A stretch of DNA of 20,917 nt from Rhizophagus sp. LPA8_4_AMF (GCA_021464525.1 JADRCO010001255.1:1-20917); one strand, 5' to 3'; positions 10,225 to 20,778 are shown, counted from the stretch's first letter. The notes: generated from the sequence alone by a model not told the origin. Made by a program: numbers and translations.

Positions 10225-10310
10225 TTACTTTTTACATTTACTTTATTTACTTACCATTTACTTTACATCTACTTTACATTTACTTTACATTTACTTTACA
10301 TTTACCTCAC
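10225..10310. repeat. ACTTTACATTT short tandem array
   Basis: About seven imperfect 11 bp units of TTTACTTTACA type. The open frame reading across it is a low-complexity translation and not a gene. Confidence 0.65.
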
Positions 10311-10360
10311 ATAAATTTCCTCTCCTCCTCTTTCTTTGTTCCTATTCCGTGTATTATAAG

Positions 10361-10490
10361 CAAATAACCATATATTTGTACAAATAACCATATATTTTGT
10401 CACAAATAACCATATATTTTGTCACAAATAACCTTATATTTGTCACAAATAACCATATATTTTGTCACAAATAACTATATATTTTGTCAC
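10361..10490. repeat. CAAATAACCATATATTTTGTCA minisatellite
   Basis: Six tandem 20-22 bp units start at 10361, 10381, 10403, 10425, 10446 and 10468. Copies are nearly identical, with small changes such as CCATATAT to CCTTATAT or CTATATAT. The high identity suggests recent expansion. It lies ~450 bp beyond the phosphatase stop. Confidence 0.85.
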
Positions 10491-11696
10491 ATAAAAATAA
10501 AAAGTCTCTCTTCGACACGTTGTGATAATCAAATGTACTTAATGTATTATGTATATGTAAGAAACAAATAAGTAATTTATAAATGACCAATCAATAAAAT
10601 GTCCATTGTGTATTTGTTTTATTGCATTAAAAACTGCGAATTGAATTAAACGAATTAAACATATACTATATTTATATTTATAACACAACGATAGATATTC
10701 ATTAGGTATTCCTTTTCAACTTGAAAGAAATCATTTCGTGAAAAAAATCGGTCAGCGATTATCGTGATTAATATTGGATAAAAGATATGAAGATTAACGA
10801 TAATAATTAATAATTTATCAGTAATAATGATATTTTAAATATTGTTTATAATTACACAATATATTTATTTATGATAATTCATATAAAAAAATATAAATGT
10901 TTTTCGAAAAAAAAAAAATCGAAACATAACATAATATCTTTATATCGTACATATCCGCGTAATAATAAAAAAATGTTACACTAATATTTTCGCGTGTTAT
11001 TACACGAGGCAAAATACCAGTACTTTTGCGTAATCGTGTGACAAATTTTTTTTTTTATCATAAATAAATAATTTGTATCATCATTTGGCATGTAAGCTAA
11101 AAAAAAAAGAAGGTATTTTGATGATCATTTTTTTTTTTTTAAAAAAAAAAAAGTTGGTACAAAAAGTCATTATTATCTGTTATCTCTTCATTGTTAATCA
11201 TATGACAAGTTACACATAACCAAAAGAAAAATATATTACACCAATTATAGTTAATCTAAGATCGCAGAAGACCGAAAGAAAAAATATATATGAAATATAT
11301 ATATATCAAGATACTTGTAACTGTATCGGGTTTTCCAATGTTTAAACGATATGATAAATATGATAAATATTCATATCAATAATAATAAATAAATAATTCT
11401 ATTTTTTTTTACAAATAGATAGATTTCAATAAAAAAAATTCAAAAATATTCATACCCGATATGCGATTAATTGCGGTAAAAAACTAAATTAAATTAAAAT
11501 TATTATTTTTATTCAAAATATTTTTAATATTTTTAGTTTTAAATAATATATTTATTTATAAATAAAAAATTCATATAAAAAAAAAAAGAGATGATAAAAA
11601 ATTTTAAAACTGGTTATATAAATAAAAATTATAGTTAAGGAAAGTTTTATAATTAATAACAAACAATGTTGTTGAACTTTCATTCCATTTGTAAAG

Positions 11697-11764
11697 CATG
11701 TAAAACATATGTAATCATGTAAGCATATAATCATATAATCATGTAAGCATGTAAACATGTAAAC
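11697..11764. repeat. ATCATGTAAGC-type tandem repeat
   Basis: Imperfect repeats of GCATGTAA/ATCATGTAAGC/ATCATATA form a short array immediately before the larger degenerate array. The minus-strand open frame across it is low complexity. Confidence 0.6.
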
Positions 11765-13320
11765 ACTTTTATAAAAAAAATTGTGTTGAACAAAAATAAT
11801 GTTCTATGAATATTTTTTTTTTTCGGTCAAATAATCCTGGTCAAATGATATTATACATGGTTGATAAAATTTGTTTTCTTTATTAAATGATCTCGGTCAA
11901 ATGATATTATACATGATTGATAAAATTTGTTTCTTTATTTCGCATTGGTTTGATGCATTTTCATTATAACTAAGAAAAATTGGAGAGTGACTTGTTATTT
12001 ACCGTCCAATAATAATTCTATTGGCAAAAAAATATGAAAGAAGTTATTGTTAAACAAGTTTAAATCAAATATTTTTTTTATTGGCAAAAAAAAAAAAAAT
12101 GAAAAGAAATGAAAGAAGTTTATCATATTGTAAAACATTAATTTCGGATTAATTTTAAGTGGTTTTAGGATTTGATAATAAATTCAAATTGGCAAACAAA
12201 AGTGTAGTAGAGGAATCACTTTTATAAAAATTGGGTTAAACCCTATGAATATTTTTTCTCGATCAATAACATGATTGATGATATTTGTAAAAAAATTCTT
12301 TTCTTTATTTCTCATTGGTTTGATACATTTTCATATAATTAAAAAAAAACTGGGAGAAAAATTTTTAAAGTAATAAATTAATATTCTACCAATGACATGT
12401 TATTTATCGTCCAATAATAATTCAAATTTTTTTTTTTATTGGCAAATATTGTAAAACATTAATTTCGGATTAATTATTTAATAAAACCAAATTGGCAAAC
12501 AAAAGTGAAGTAATAAAAGGTTCACTTTTATAAAAATTGGGTTAAACATATCCTATGAATGTTTTTTCTCGGTCAATGTCATTATACATACATGATCGAT
12601 AAAATTTTCGCATTGGTTGATGCATTTCCCAATATAACTAAGAAAAATTAGGGGAAAAAGAGAGAAATTTTAAGCATAATAAATTAATATTTTATCGTGA
12701 TTTGTTATTTATCATCCAATAAGTATAGTAAATTAATAACTTGTTAATTTACCGTCCAATAATATTCCAAACTTTTTTTTTATTGGCGAAAAAAAAAAAT
12801 GAAATGAAAGAACTTATTATATTGTAAAACATTAATTTCGGATTAATTTTACGTGATTTTAGAATTTGATAATAGGTCCAAATTGGTAAACAAAAGTGAA
12901 ATAGAGGGTTCACTTTTTATAAAAATTATGTTAAACAAAAAAATAATATCCTATGAATAATATTTTAAATAATAATTCTCGATCAATAATATTATACATG
13001 ATTGAATAAATTCTGTAAAAAAAAATCCTTTCTTTCTTTATTTCGCATTGGTTTGATACTTTTTCATATATTACTAAGAAAAATTGGAAAAATTTTTAAC
13101 ATAAGTACATTCATACATTTTTTTTTCGTCCAATAATAATCCAAATTTTTTTTCTTGGCAAAAAAAAAAAAAAAATGAAAAAGGTCTATTGTTAAACAAA
13201 AGTCTAACTGGTTAATTTTTTTTTATCTGACGAGTTAATCTTAGAATCCAATAATAAATACAAATTTTTATTTATTTGATAAAGGGGGTAAACCAAATTG
13301 GAATAAGCTCTAACGGATTA
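11764..13320. repeat. Degenerate array of ~300-450 bp non-coding units
   Basis: Units begin with CACTTTTATAAAAATTGGGTTAAAC-like sequence at about 11764, 12217, 12523 and 12911. Each continues with the same order of blocks. First come CCTATGAATATTTTTTCTC and a CGATCAAT/GGTCAAT block with ATTATACATGATTGATAAA. Next are TTCTTTATTTCGCATTGGTTTGATGCATTTTC and AACTAAGAAAAATTGG. The unit ends with GTCCAATAATAATTC, ATTGGCAAAA, TTGTAAAACATTAATTTCGG and AAATTGGCAAACAAAAGTG. Spacings between starts are 453, 306 and 388 bp because blocks are gained or lost. The last unit decays around 13300. No frame stays open, so this is satellite-like or a decayed tandem element. Confidence 0.8.
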
Positions 13321-16269
13321 ATTTTTTACGAAAATCATAAATCATATATGTATTTTATCGCATGGTTTTCCCGTAAATAATTTAACCGGTAATTACCGGT
13401 TTTATGATTGGATTTATGTAGGAGTTGCAGTTTTTTTTTTAAACCCCTTTCTTATCCATTGAAAAAAAAAATGCATTAAAAACTGTAAATAATAAAAATT
13501 TTATTTTAAACAAAAAAAAAACAAATATTTTTTTTTTCTAGAAATTTTTTACGTAAATTATTTATTTTAATTTGTTTTGTTATTTATATTTATACATTTA
13601 ATTCTATCTTATCTGTAATAAAAAAAAAAAAGTATGTAATTAACGGAATTAACGGATTTAACGGATTTATATCGCCGAGGCCGAGGCCATTCTAAATTAT
13701 TATTTGTTTAATAATATTAGCCTCCTTTTTTACATACAGAATTGCAGCCTTTTATATTTGAAATAATTAATCGAATAACTCGAATAACTCTAATACTCGG
13801 AATACTCGATAATCGGTATACTCGGTTTAAAAGGTAAGATCGGATTCGCTCTATTAGAGTAGGAGGACCAGCTTTAACTACAATTAATGCTTGTTAATCG
13901 AATTTCATATACGTTAAAACCGCTCATAATTTCGGTCAAAGTACATAAATGTTGGGGAATAACTTTGATTTAGAATGGTAAATTATTATTATTACTAGTT
14001 TCATGAATGAATGGAAACTTTTGCAATTGTATTTTAACATATAATACGTTTAATTGAAAATACGATAAAATAATATAAAGAATAAAAAGATAGAATAGAA
14101 AGAATAAATAATACATAAATATATTATATATTGTATAGTTATTTAAAATCTCGTTATTGCAAATAATTATTCGAATATATCTTTGTAAGCTTAACTAATT
14201 TCACTTGTGTTTACTCCGTAACCCTAACTTTTTTACTAAATGTTATTCAAGATTCTTCATAATATGCCCTCTTCGTTATCGTATTCTTTAATTGATCTCT
14301 AATTCCACTTTATGTAAGCATAACTGACTGTACAGATTTACTCTTTATATTCACAAAAAATTCAAACTCAAGGTAAGATCGAATTTAATATCAATTGAGG
14401 ACGTTAATATCTAATATCAATAGGGGACATTAATAACATCAATCGATATCATTTATACAGTATCATCTTTAATTTAAAACCATTTATATATATAATGCGG
14501 GGTGTAAATTTTTTTGGAAGTCTATTTCTTAACAACTGTACCACGTGATTATTGTCTGATTTTTCCATAATTGCCCATCGTCTTCTTAGAAATCTTAGTA
14601 CTCAAAATTAAAATATATTTCATCGACCGAATGGTTGATATATCAACATTCCTAATTTTGCGATTGAAAAACATAATTCTCAAAATTTTATTTCTTCGAA
14701 TGATATCATTCGATGAAAGTAAAATCAAACCTCCATGAATATTATGGGATGTCCTGATTTTTTGGTTTCAGGTAAAGGTTTGCAAGTTTTACACATGGAG
14801 TTTTAGAAAGTGAAAAGGTTTTGTAATAATCCGCTACACTCATTACACTATTAAATTAAATCTTCAAGGGATACAGTGGAAGACATACTTTTGACGGCAA
14901 TCTTTCTAGAAGTGAACTTAAATGTATCACCGAAAAAAAAGCATCATGCGAATTAATAATGGAACCTTTGATCCGCGTATATTTCGAATTCAATATGAAT
15001 AGATATTATGTGTAATATGTAAAATTACATCAAGATCTAACTTTAACCTACTCACTTTATTGACTTTTTAACACCTCTCCACATGAATCATTCGCGAATT
15101 AAGAAGTCAATTACACGATTATAGAAACGAAATAATAACATATTATATATATAATAGCTATTATATATCAAATTACTTGTTATATACAAAGTTTTATACT
15201 TTTTTGGGATTATAAATATGATGTAAAATAATAAAAAACTTTTCTAAACAATGCTTTTGAAGTACGGTTTTTAATCTTGTACGTACAATGAACATTGTAA
15301 AAAAAAAACAGAATAGTAAAAAAGTTACATAAAATACATAAAAATTTGCATAATCTAAAATAAATCAAATAAATCAAATTATTATCAGTTCTACCTTCGA
15401 TAAATGTACAAATCAGAAATTCTTTCATTATTCTTAACTTCTTGAAAAGCACCAATTTTAAATATCGATAATTAAGATGAATTTTTTTTTTTTTTTTAAA
15501 CCCAATTAATTTTCAGATTTCTTTGATTTTAATCATCATTTCATCATTTTTATATTTTTATTTAGATTCTTTTAGTTTAAAATAAAAGATGTTAATAATA
15601 GTTTCCTAAATCCTAACAGCTAATGTCGCATTAAATGTCCATGAATTCATATAATATTTCTTTGGAATATGTTTCTCAAATTCTTGAAAGTCTTTTATCA
15701 TGATTCCGTTCGGCGATAGAACTACTGTACCCTAAATTCTCCAAAATACAGAAAACGCAAGATCATTGTTTATAGAATCCAAGAAACATTGTCCATTAAT
15801 AGACAAACCTTCACGACTTCACCTACTTTAAAAAATAGGTGTGACTTTAGGAAATAATTATTGATGCGAGCCGGGCGTGGTAAATCAACTCAATATATTC
15901 AATATATTTATGTGGCAAATTCATTGAAATTAATATATGTTCCCCTCGCGGAGTAAGTAAAACAGGAAAGAGATGCTCGCTCTCCTTATTTACACTATTG
16001 AGTTTAAATTTGAGGAATTATACTGATTAACTCAAATGTGAGCGAAATAAATTTTTTGAAAAATTGATCAATCAAAATCATATATAATTTTATTTTATTT
16101 CATTAAAAATACAGTAGTTCTCGCGTGCTTTTAAATTTCGACGTTGGATGGATTAAATATTCTATTGAAGTAATCACATTTATTAATAAAATTCTAAATA
16201 TTATAAAGCAATTTTCTTTTACTTAAAAATACATATGTACAAAAAAAAAAGAAAATTAATATTTATACT
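13321..16269. other. Spacer before transporter gene 3' end
   Basis: No gene could be supported. The segment holds an 18 bp palindrome (13384-13401) and a degenerate CGAATAACT/ACTCGG short repeat (about 13770-13826). From about 13850 to 15100 the sequence is less biased in composition than the flanking spacers but has stops in every frame. A short CACCTA/TAGGTG hairpin lies near 15820-15842. It contains nothing recognisable as tRNA or rRNA. Confidence 0.6.
13384..13401. repeat. 18 bp perfect palindrome
   Basis: AACCGGTAATTACCGGTT is fully self-complementary and contains two ACCGGT hexamers separated by AATT. It could be a dimeric protein site or chance. A shorter palindrome on ACCGGT occurs at 20779-20790. 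Confidence 0.8.
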
Positions 16270-16345
16270 TAAAAATATAACTAATTCACTTCCATAATTT
16301 AATAGATTAAAAATATAATTAATTCACTTCCATAATTTAATCGAT
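16270..16345. repeat. 38 bp tandem duplication across transporter stop codon
   Basis: Copies at 16270-16307 and 16308-16345 differ at two positions. On the minus strand the second copy encodes the last codons (IKLWK) and the TGA, and the first lies in the 3' UTR. The C-terminal coding end has therefore been copied just downstream of the stop. Confidence 0.85.
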
Positions 16346-18795
16346 AAAAAGCCCGCAATAATAGTCATAAGACCCCCAACTCTTAACACAAAACCAATAG
16401 AATCAGCATCTAAATTTTTGTTATGTGGATGATGTTGCCTTGTAATATTTTTATCACCACTAGGTTCTAATATGGCAAATATTATACTACTAAAAATTGT
16501 TACTAAAAATTGAGGTAATACGATATATATATTGTGTATTCCTAATAACACACCCGCTTCTGAAGAATCTTTGGTTGAAATACCACCATGTGAATCTATA
16601 AATGGAATTTCTGACGTAGTTTCTTCGTTTGAAGTCCTCATAGATGTTCTTAAATTTTCATCATTATCTTCCGATTCATTATCACCACCTTCTAGAACAG
16701 CTCCAGTTTCAACCAAATTATACATTAACTGATTTGTATCCTCATCTATATCATTGCTTTGTTTGGGAGATCTATATTCTTTTGCAATATATTCTCCCAA
16801 AATTGAAAATGGCGCCCACATGGTGATAGCCCATGCGATTCCACATAAACTAATTAAAATAGTTGCTTGAGTACCATTGGTTACAAACCAAGTTGATAAC
16901 ATCGAAGATGCAAAAATAAAATGCGAAATCGTCCATAATTTTGGTACCGTTAGAAATACAAAAGGTATTTGAAATAGTTGCTTCCATGAAAATTTTGGTC
17001 TGGTTGATTCATTAGAGCTGACTAAAAATGGTAAGACAAATGATGCCATTAAACTTACAATTGAGTATAATAATAAAGAAAAAGAACCAGCACGTGTCGA
17101 ATCACCAACTGAATCATCAGATGATCCATCAGACGAGTCATTAGCGAAACGGGAATGAATTTCTGCTACCCAAGTTGTTGAATAAAATAAAAATGGAAAC
17201 CAGCCAATCCAGGAAAACAATTGAACATTACATATTTTTTGAATATACTTTGGGAGGTTACGAAAAGATTTAATTATGGATGCTAGTGTTTCATAAGCCG
17301 CAGTTAAAGCACTTGTGGATTCATTCGAACTTCCAGTATATATCTGTTCAGAAACGGCCCAACATGTTAATGCATCTGAAACTAATAAAATAATAGATGC
17401 CATAGCACATAAAACTTGCAATTGAGTTTTGCCAAGAAAAGGAAAAACCTCAACTAAATTAACAAATCCCCTGTATAACAATTGTGATATGTTAGACTAA
17501 GATCACTCTTAAATATAAATCAAGTTTGTCCCGACATGTCTTTTTGTCACACCTACATAAAATAACCTAAAACACTTCCAATTCCAACCATTCTACCAGC
17601 CCAAGCTGTTCCTTCCTCTTGCTGAGATGGTGGTAAAATGTCAACAATGAGAACTCGACAACTTGCTTGAACTTCAGTTTTAACGAAAATTATTAATTGA
17701 AACGAATAAAATTTGTATTATCTCAAAAGATAATTAAAATATGTATCTTACCACAATTTATCGCAAAATCAAGAACATAAAATGATACGACTGCTAAACA
17801 TTGTGTTAATAAAGTCATCTAAATAAAAATAAACATTAAATTAAGAAAAAACTTTTTTTTTTGTATTTTTTTAAAAAAAAGAATTTAAAATTTACCATTG
17901 ATGATTCGTTTCTAAAAAAGATACCAATAATTTCTTTAGACCAGCCAATAAATATAAAAGCGCATACTACGGCAAGACTACCAGCTAATAAAAAAGGCCT
18001 TCTTCTGCCAAATCTAGATGTTGAATTGTCTGAAAGTGTTCCAACTATAGGCTGCATTATAAGGCCTATAAAATAAATATATTGTACATATTATTAAACC
18101 AAACAAAAAGAAAAAAAAAAATATATTTATAAATTACCTGATAAAGGCCCCGCAAGCCAAACTAAAGACATTATTGATTTTGATAATCCTAAAGAAAGTA
18201 AATATGGTGTTCCTAATGAAACAAATATAATTAATAGTTGATCTTATAACTATAAATATAACATATAGTCACACTTGATATAGTCCGCCATTTCGAAATT
18301 TACGATATTCAACATAATAAATTCAAAATCTGGTATATTGGGGGAGTAACTGCATGTAGAAGAATTACCATATGCCAGTTCCACTGTCCCTAAATAATTT
18401 TTAATCATAATTATTATATGGATCATTATATATAAAGTTAAAAAAAAATCAAACGCATAATTTTAATTTGCTTTTTACCTACAAGTAAATTGTAAACTTA
18501 AAAGAAGTATAAATTGTTGAAGTGTAAATATCAGTAATGGTGATAATTTTCAAAGCCTTTTTATTTTAATATAAACTCACCCAGCTAAACATTGAGTCAA
18601 TAATATCATTTTCACGGTTTTATTACCGCCCCGGATACTTGGAATATTAATTTCTTTATTATTAGATCGAACACCATGGTCAGAATTATTATTCACGTTA
18701 AAATTTGAATCAATGTCTTCTTGACCAGCTATCCCTCTTGCTGATATGTCTACCGAAGTCGTCGAAGAACGTGGTGTTTCTTTCATTTCTTCCAT
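16324..18795 (-). CDS. Sucrose/alpha-glucoside H+ symporter, SUT/SLC45-like
   Basis: Eight exons in transcript order: 18795-18581, 18496-18483, 18389-18369, 18212-18138, 18065-17896, 17818-17752, 17671-17557 and 17470-16324. They give 607 residues with every junction in phase; introns are 72-156 bp. After a ~60 residue polar N-terminus there are 12 hydrophobic spans. Family marks are WTVELAYGTPYLLSLGL (77-93), SLVWLAGPLSGLIMQPIVG, SRFGRRRPF (125-133, the RxGRRRP loop of the GPH/MFS class), VQASCRVLIVD (188-198), FPFLGKTQLQVL, WIGWFPFLFYSTTW, and GVLLGIHNIYIVLPQ near the end. The loop between spans 10 and 11 is acidic. Plant SUT, animal SLC45 and yeast Sut1 relatives import disaccharides with protons across the plasma membrane. 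For a plant-associated fungus this would be a carbon-uptake step, but the substrate cannot be read from the sequence. Exons 2 and 3 (14 and 21 nt) are needed to rebuild the first span; donors of introns 2 and 7 are GTAGGT. Confidence 0.92.
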
Positions 18796-19218
18796 GATTT
18801 TTTTTTAAAAACGATGATTAACAAATAACGCATTTTATACGATAAGTAAAATATGTATATCAAAATTGTATCACCATGAACGTCATATTTACCAAATCAT
18901 TCTGGTATCGTGTGGCAATTGGACCCAGGCACTACTCAATTTGGCTTGAATAAGACCGGGGTAATGTTTTATTGGCGTATAAGCAGTTAATTAGTTTTTT
19001 ATCATTTATATCATTTTTCAAAAAATTGAATGTCATGTTTATAAAATAGAACTTCTTTCAAAATGAGAACTTAATTATTTATTTAACTTATTATTTAGAA
19101 TCAATCTATAGATTTTATTTTTACGAAATATTTATAAGTATTTATATAATTATAATAATAATTAGCTTTTATAATTAATTTATAACTGTATCCTTGGTTC
19201 TATGTTTCTCTCGAAGAA
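18796..19218. other. Spacer upstream of transporter gene
   Basis: This spacer lies between the transporter start and the stop of the KEPA-repeat gene, both on the minus strand. It should hold the transporter promoter and the 3' UTR of the other gene. CCGGGG at 18956-18961 stands out in the AT-rich DNA and fits the SYGGRG pattern bound by Mig1/CreA repressors in other fungi; binding here is conjecture. Nothing else is recognisable. Confidence 0.5.
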
Positions 19219-20151
19219 TTATAGAGATATCATGCTAGCGAATGCTGCTATAATTAAGCCTAACACTATAGTTACAATATTTTTATAGTCAATTAAAGAA
19301 TTTGTGGAACTAAATTCCAATCCATCGGCATCAGGTGCTTCTGTCACAACAACAACAGTTTTTGCAGGAACCTTTTCTTCAACAACAGTTACTTGTCCAT
19401 TATCTAAAGTTTTAGTAACTTTCGTCGTTGTTTCAGGAATTACACTCGTACTAGTCGTTAACTTTGGAGATCCTTTTGCTGCTGTATTAATAGAGGTTAT
19501 GGTTGAAAGTGGAGTGTTTTCTGCAGCTTTAGCGGGAACCGGAGCTGGAGACTTTGGATCAGCAGGGGTTTTAGGATCAGAACCCTTTGCAGGACCTTTT
19601 GCAGGATCTTTTGCGGGATCTTTTGCAGGATCATTTGTTGGATTATTTACTGGTTCTTTTGCTGGTTCTTTAGCTGGTTCTTTAGCTGGTTCTTTAGCTG
19701 GTTCTTTAGCTGGTTCTTTTGCTGGTTCCTTAGCTGGTTCCTTAGCTGGTTCCTTTGCTGGTTCCTTTGCTGGTTCCTTTGCTGGTTCCTTTGCGGGTTC
19801 CTTAGCTGGTTCCTTTGCGGGCTCCTTTGCGGGTTCCTTTGCTTCCTTTGCTGGTTCTTTTACTGGAACTATAGGAAGTTTTGTTGGTGGATCCTGATCC
19901 TTTGGTGCATCACTAAAATAATAATTTTTTTAAGCAAATTTTCATGTTGAAAGAATTTTTTTTTTAAAAGAAAAATAAATAATAAATTATACTTACGTTG
20001 CTTTGCCATCTTTTGCACCATCTGGCGCTTGCCTTTTATGTAAGTTTATGGACCTAAAATCTTGGGATGTTGGAGACGACAAGGTTGATTTAATCACAAC
20101 ACTTAATATGAAGAGGGCCACAATTGCAAGGGCTCGTTTATTTGATATCAT
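19219..20151 (-). CDS. Secreted KEPA-repeat protein, probable GPI anchor
   Basis: Exons 20151-19997 and 19912-19219 are joined over an 84 bp intron (GTAAGT...TTTTAG; split Thr52), giving 282 residues. The N-terminus is MISNKR followed by a hydrophobic run (ALAIVALFILSVV) and polar residues, a good secretory signal of about 25 residues. A Lys-Arg at 39-40 could be a Kex2-type cleavage site, so a short propeptide is possible. About 16 near-perfect Lys-Glu-Pro-Ala tetrapeptides (from ~70 to ~140) are followed by KDPA/KGPA variants. A Ser/Thr/Val-rich stretch with TKVTKTLDNGQVTVVEE comes next, of a type common in fungal wall proteins. The C-terminus has small residues (SSTNS) and a hydrophobic tail (IVTIVLGLIIAAFASMISL) with no cytoplasmic domain, as in GPI-anchored proteins. 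It probably sits in the wall or on the outer membrane face. No catalytic domain was seen and the family is not recognised. The repeat is 12 bp at DNA level and could vary in copy number between strains. Confidence 0.8.
19570..19865 (-). repeat. 12 bp coding minisatellite (KEPA units)
   Basis: Tandem 12 bp units read AAGGAACCAGCA/AAAGAACCAGCT on the minus strand, roughly 20 in all if KDPA and KGPA variants are counted. Synonymous changes form blocks (AAAGAACCAGCT units adjoin one another, AAGGAACCAGCA units adjoin one another), which suggests growth by local duplication with the reading frame preserved. Confidence 0.85.
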
Positions 20152-20653
20152 GATGGAATTTATATTATTATTTTTTAATTTATTTTAGAAAATCTTTAAA
20201 AAAAAATTTCTAGTATAAAAAAAAAAATTATTATAATATAAAGAGTGTTGAGAATTAAAAAAATAAAGGAGTGTTAAAATTTGTTAAAATGTAATAACGA
20301 AAGAACGCAAAAAAAAAGAGATAACAAACACAACGAATTCATGCAATTTATATATTTATTTGTAGGTGTACTACATAATTTATTCCTGCATATATCATAT
20401 GTGACACAAATGCTATAATAGAAATTTTCGTAAATTTATTATTTATAGATTCTTTCATATTGGTCATTTCTGTTATTCAATATACGGAATATTCTGTTGG
20501 GTTCACACAGTTAATTTATGTATTTATATTGTTTAGAGATTTACTTACACGCGGCAATTATTTGCCAAATTTGCAAATGTGATTAATTAAATTTCACCGC
20601 ATTAAATATCACGACATAATTATATAATAAATTGTGGCTAAGGGCGACAAGTT

Positions 20654-20713
20654 CCAAATTTAAACATTGTCTGGTCTTTATACCCAAATTTAAAAAAAAC
20701 TTTGTCTGGTCTT
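20654..20713. repeat. ~30 bp direct duplication with TTGTCTGGTCTTA
   Basis: CCAAATTTAAA...TTGTCTGGTCTT(T)A occurs at 20654-20679 and again at 20684-20713; the second copy has a longer A run. Confidence 0.75.
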
Positions 20714-20778
20714 ATTAGTTTTAATTATGTGTTATACATAAGAGTCACAATGGTAAAATATATCATATAAAAATGGTA

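Larger units (their letters stand above)
9913..11696. other. 3' spacer after phosphatase gene
   Basis: No gene was seen. It holds the phosphatase 3' UTR region, an 11 bp ACTTTACATTT-type array (about 10225-10310), the CAAATAACCATATATTTTGT array, an AATAAA near 10593, and further AT-rich DNA. A small CGTGT/ACACG hairpin lies near 10993-11006. Confidence 0.65.

Noticed and set aside
10361-10490. CRISPR-like spacing of the 20-22 bp repeats
   Set aside because: Units abut directly with no unique spacers, and the context is eukaryotic.
15210-15455. Minus-strand 81 residue frame
   Set aside because: Phe/Tyr/Leu-rich, with no motif, no neighbouring exon and AT-rich composition typical of the spacer.
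15890-16000. Possible inverted-repeat element with CAACTCAATA and its inverse
   Set aside because: Arms are only about 9 bp and imperfect; no clear boundaries.
16532-16826. Plus-strand open frames of 66 and 60 residues
   Set aside because: They lie antisense inside the last transporter exon, whose minus-strand frame is well supported by family motifs.
17861-18076. Plus-strand open frame of 71 residues
   Set aside because: Antisense to transporter exon 5, which carries the RxGRRRPF motif.
18213-18368. Retention of transporter intron 3 (156 bp, a multiple of three)
   Set aside because: The frame would meet a TAG before rejoining exon 4, and removing it gives the conserved YGTPYLL motif.
19304-19897. 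Plus-strand open frame of 197 residues rich in Ala-Gly-Ser-Phe/Leu
   Set aside because: It is the antisense of the KEPA array: a 12 bp repeat without stops in one unit is open throughout. The minus strand gives a signal peptide, correct intron and GPI tail, while this frame has no start context or domain.
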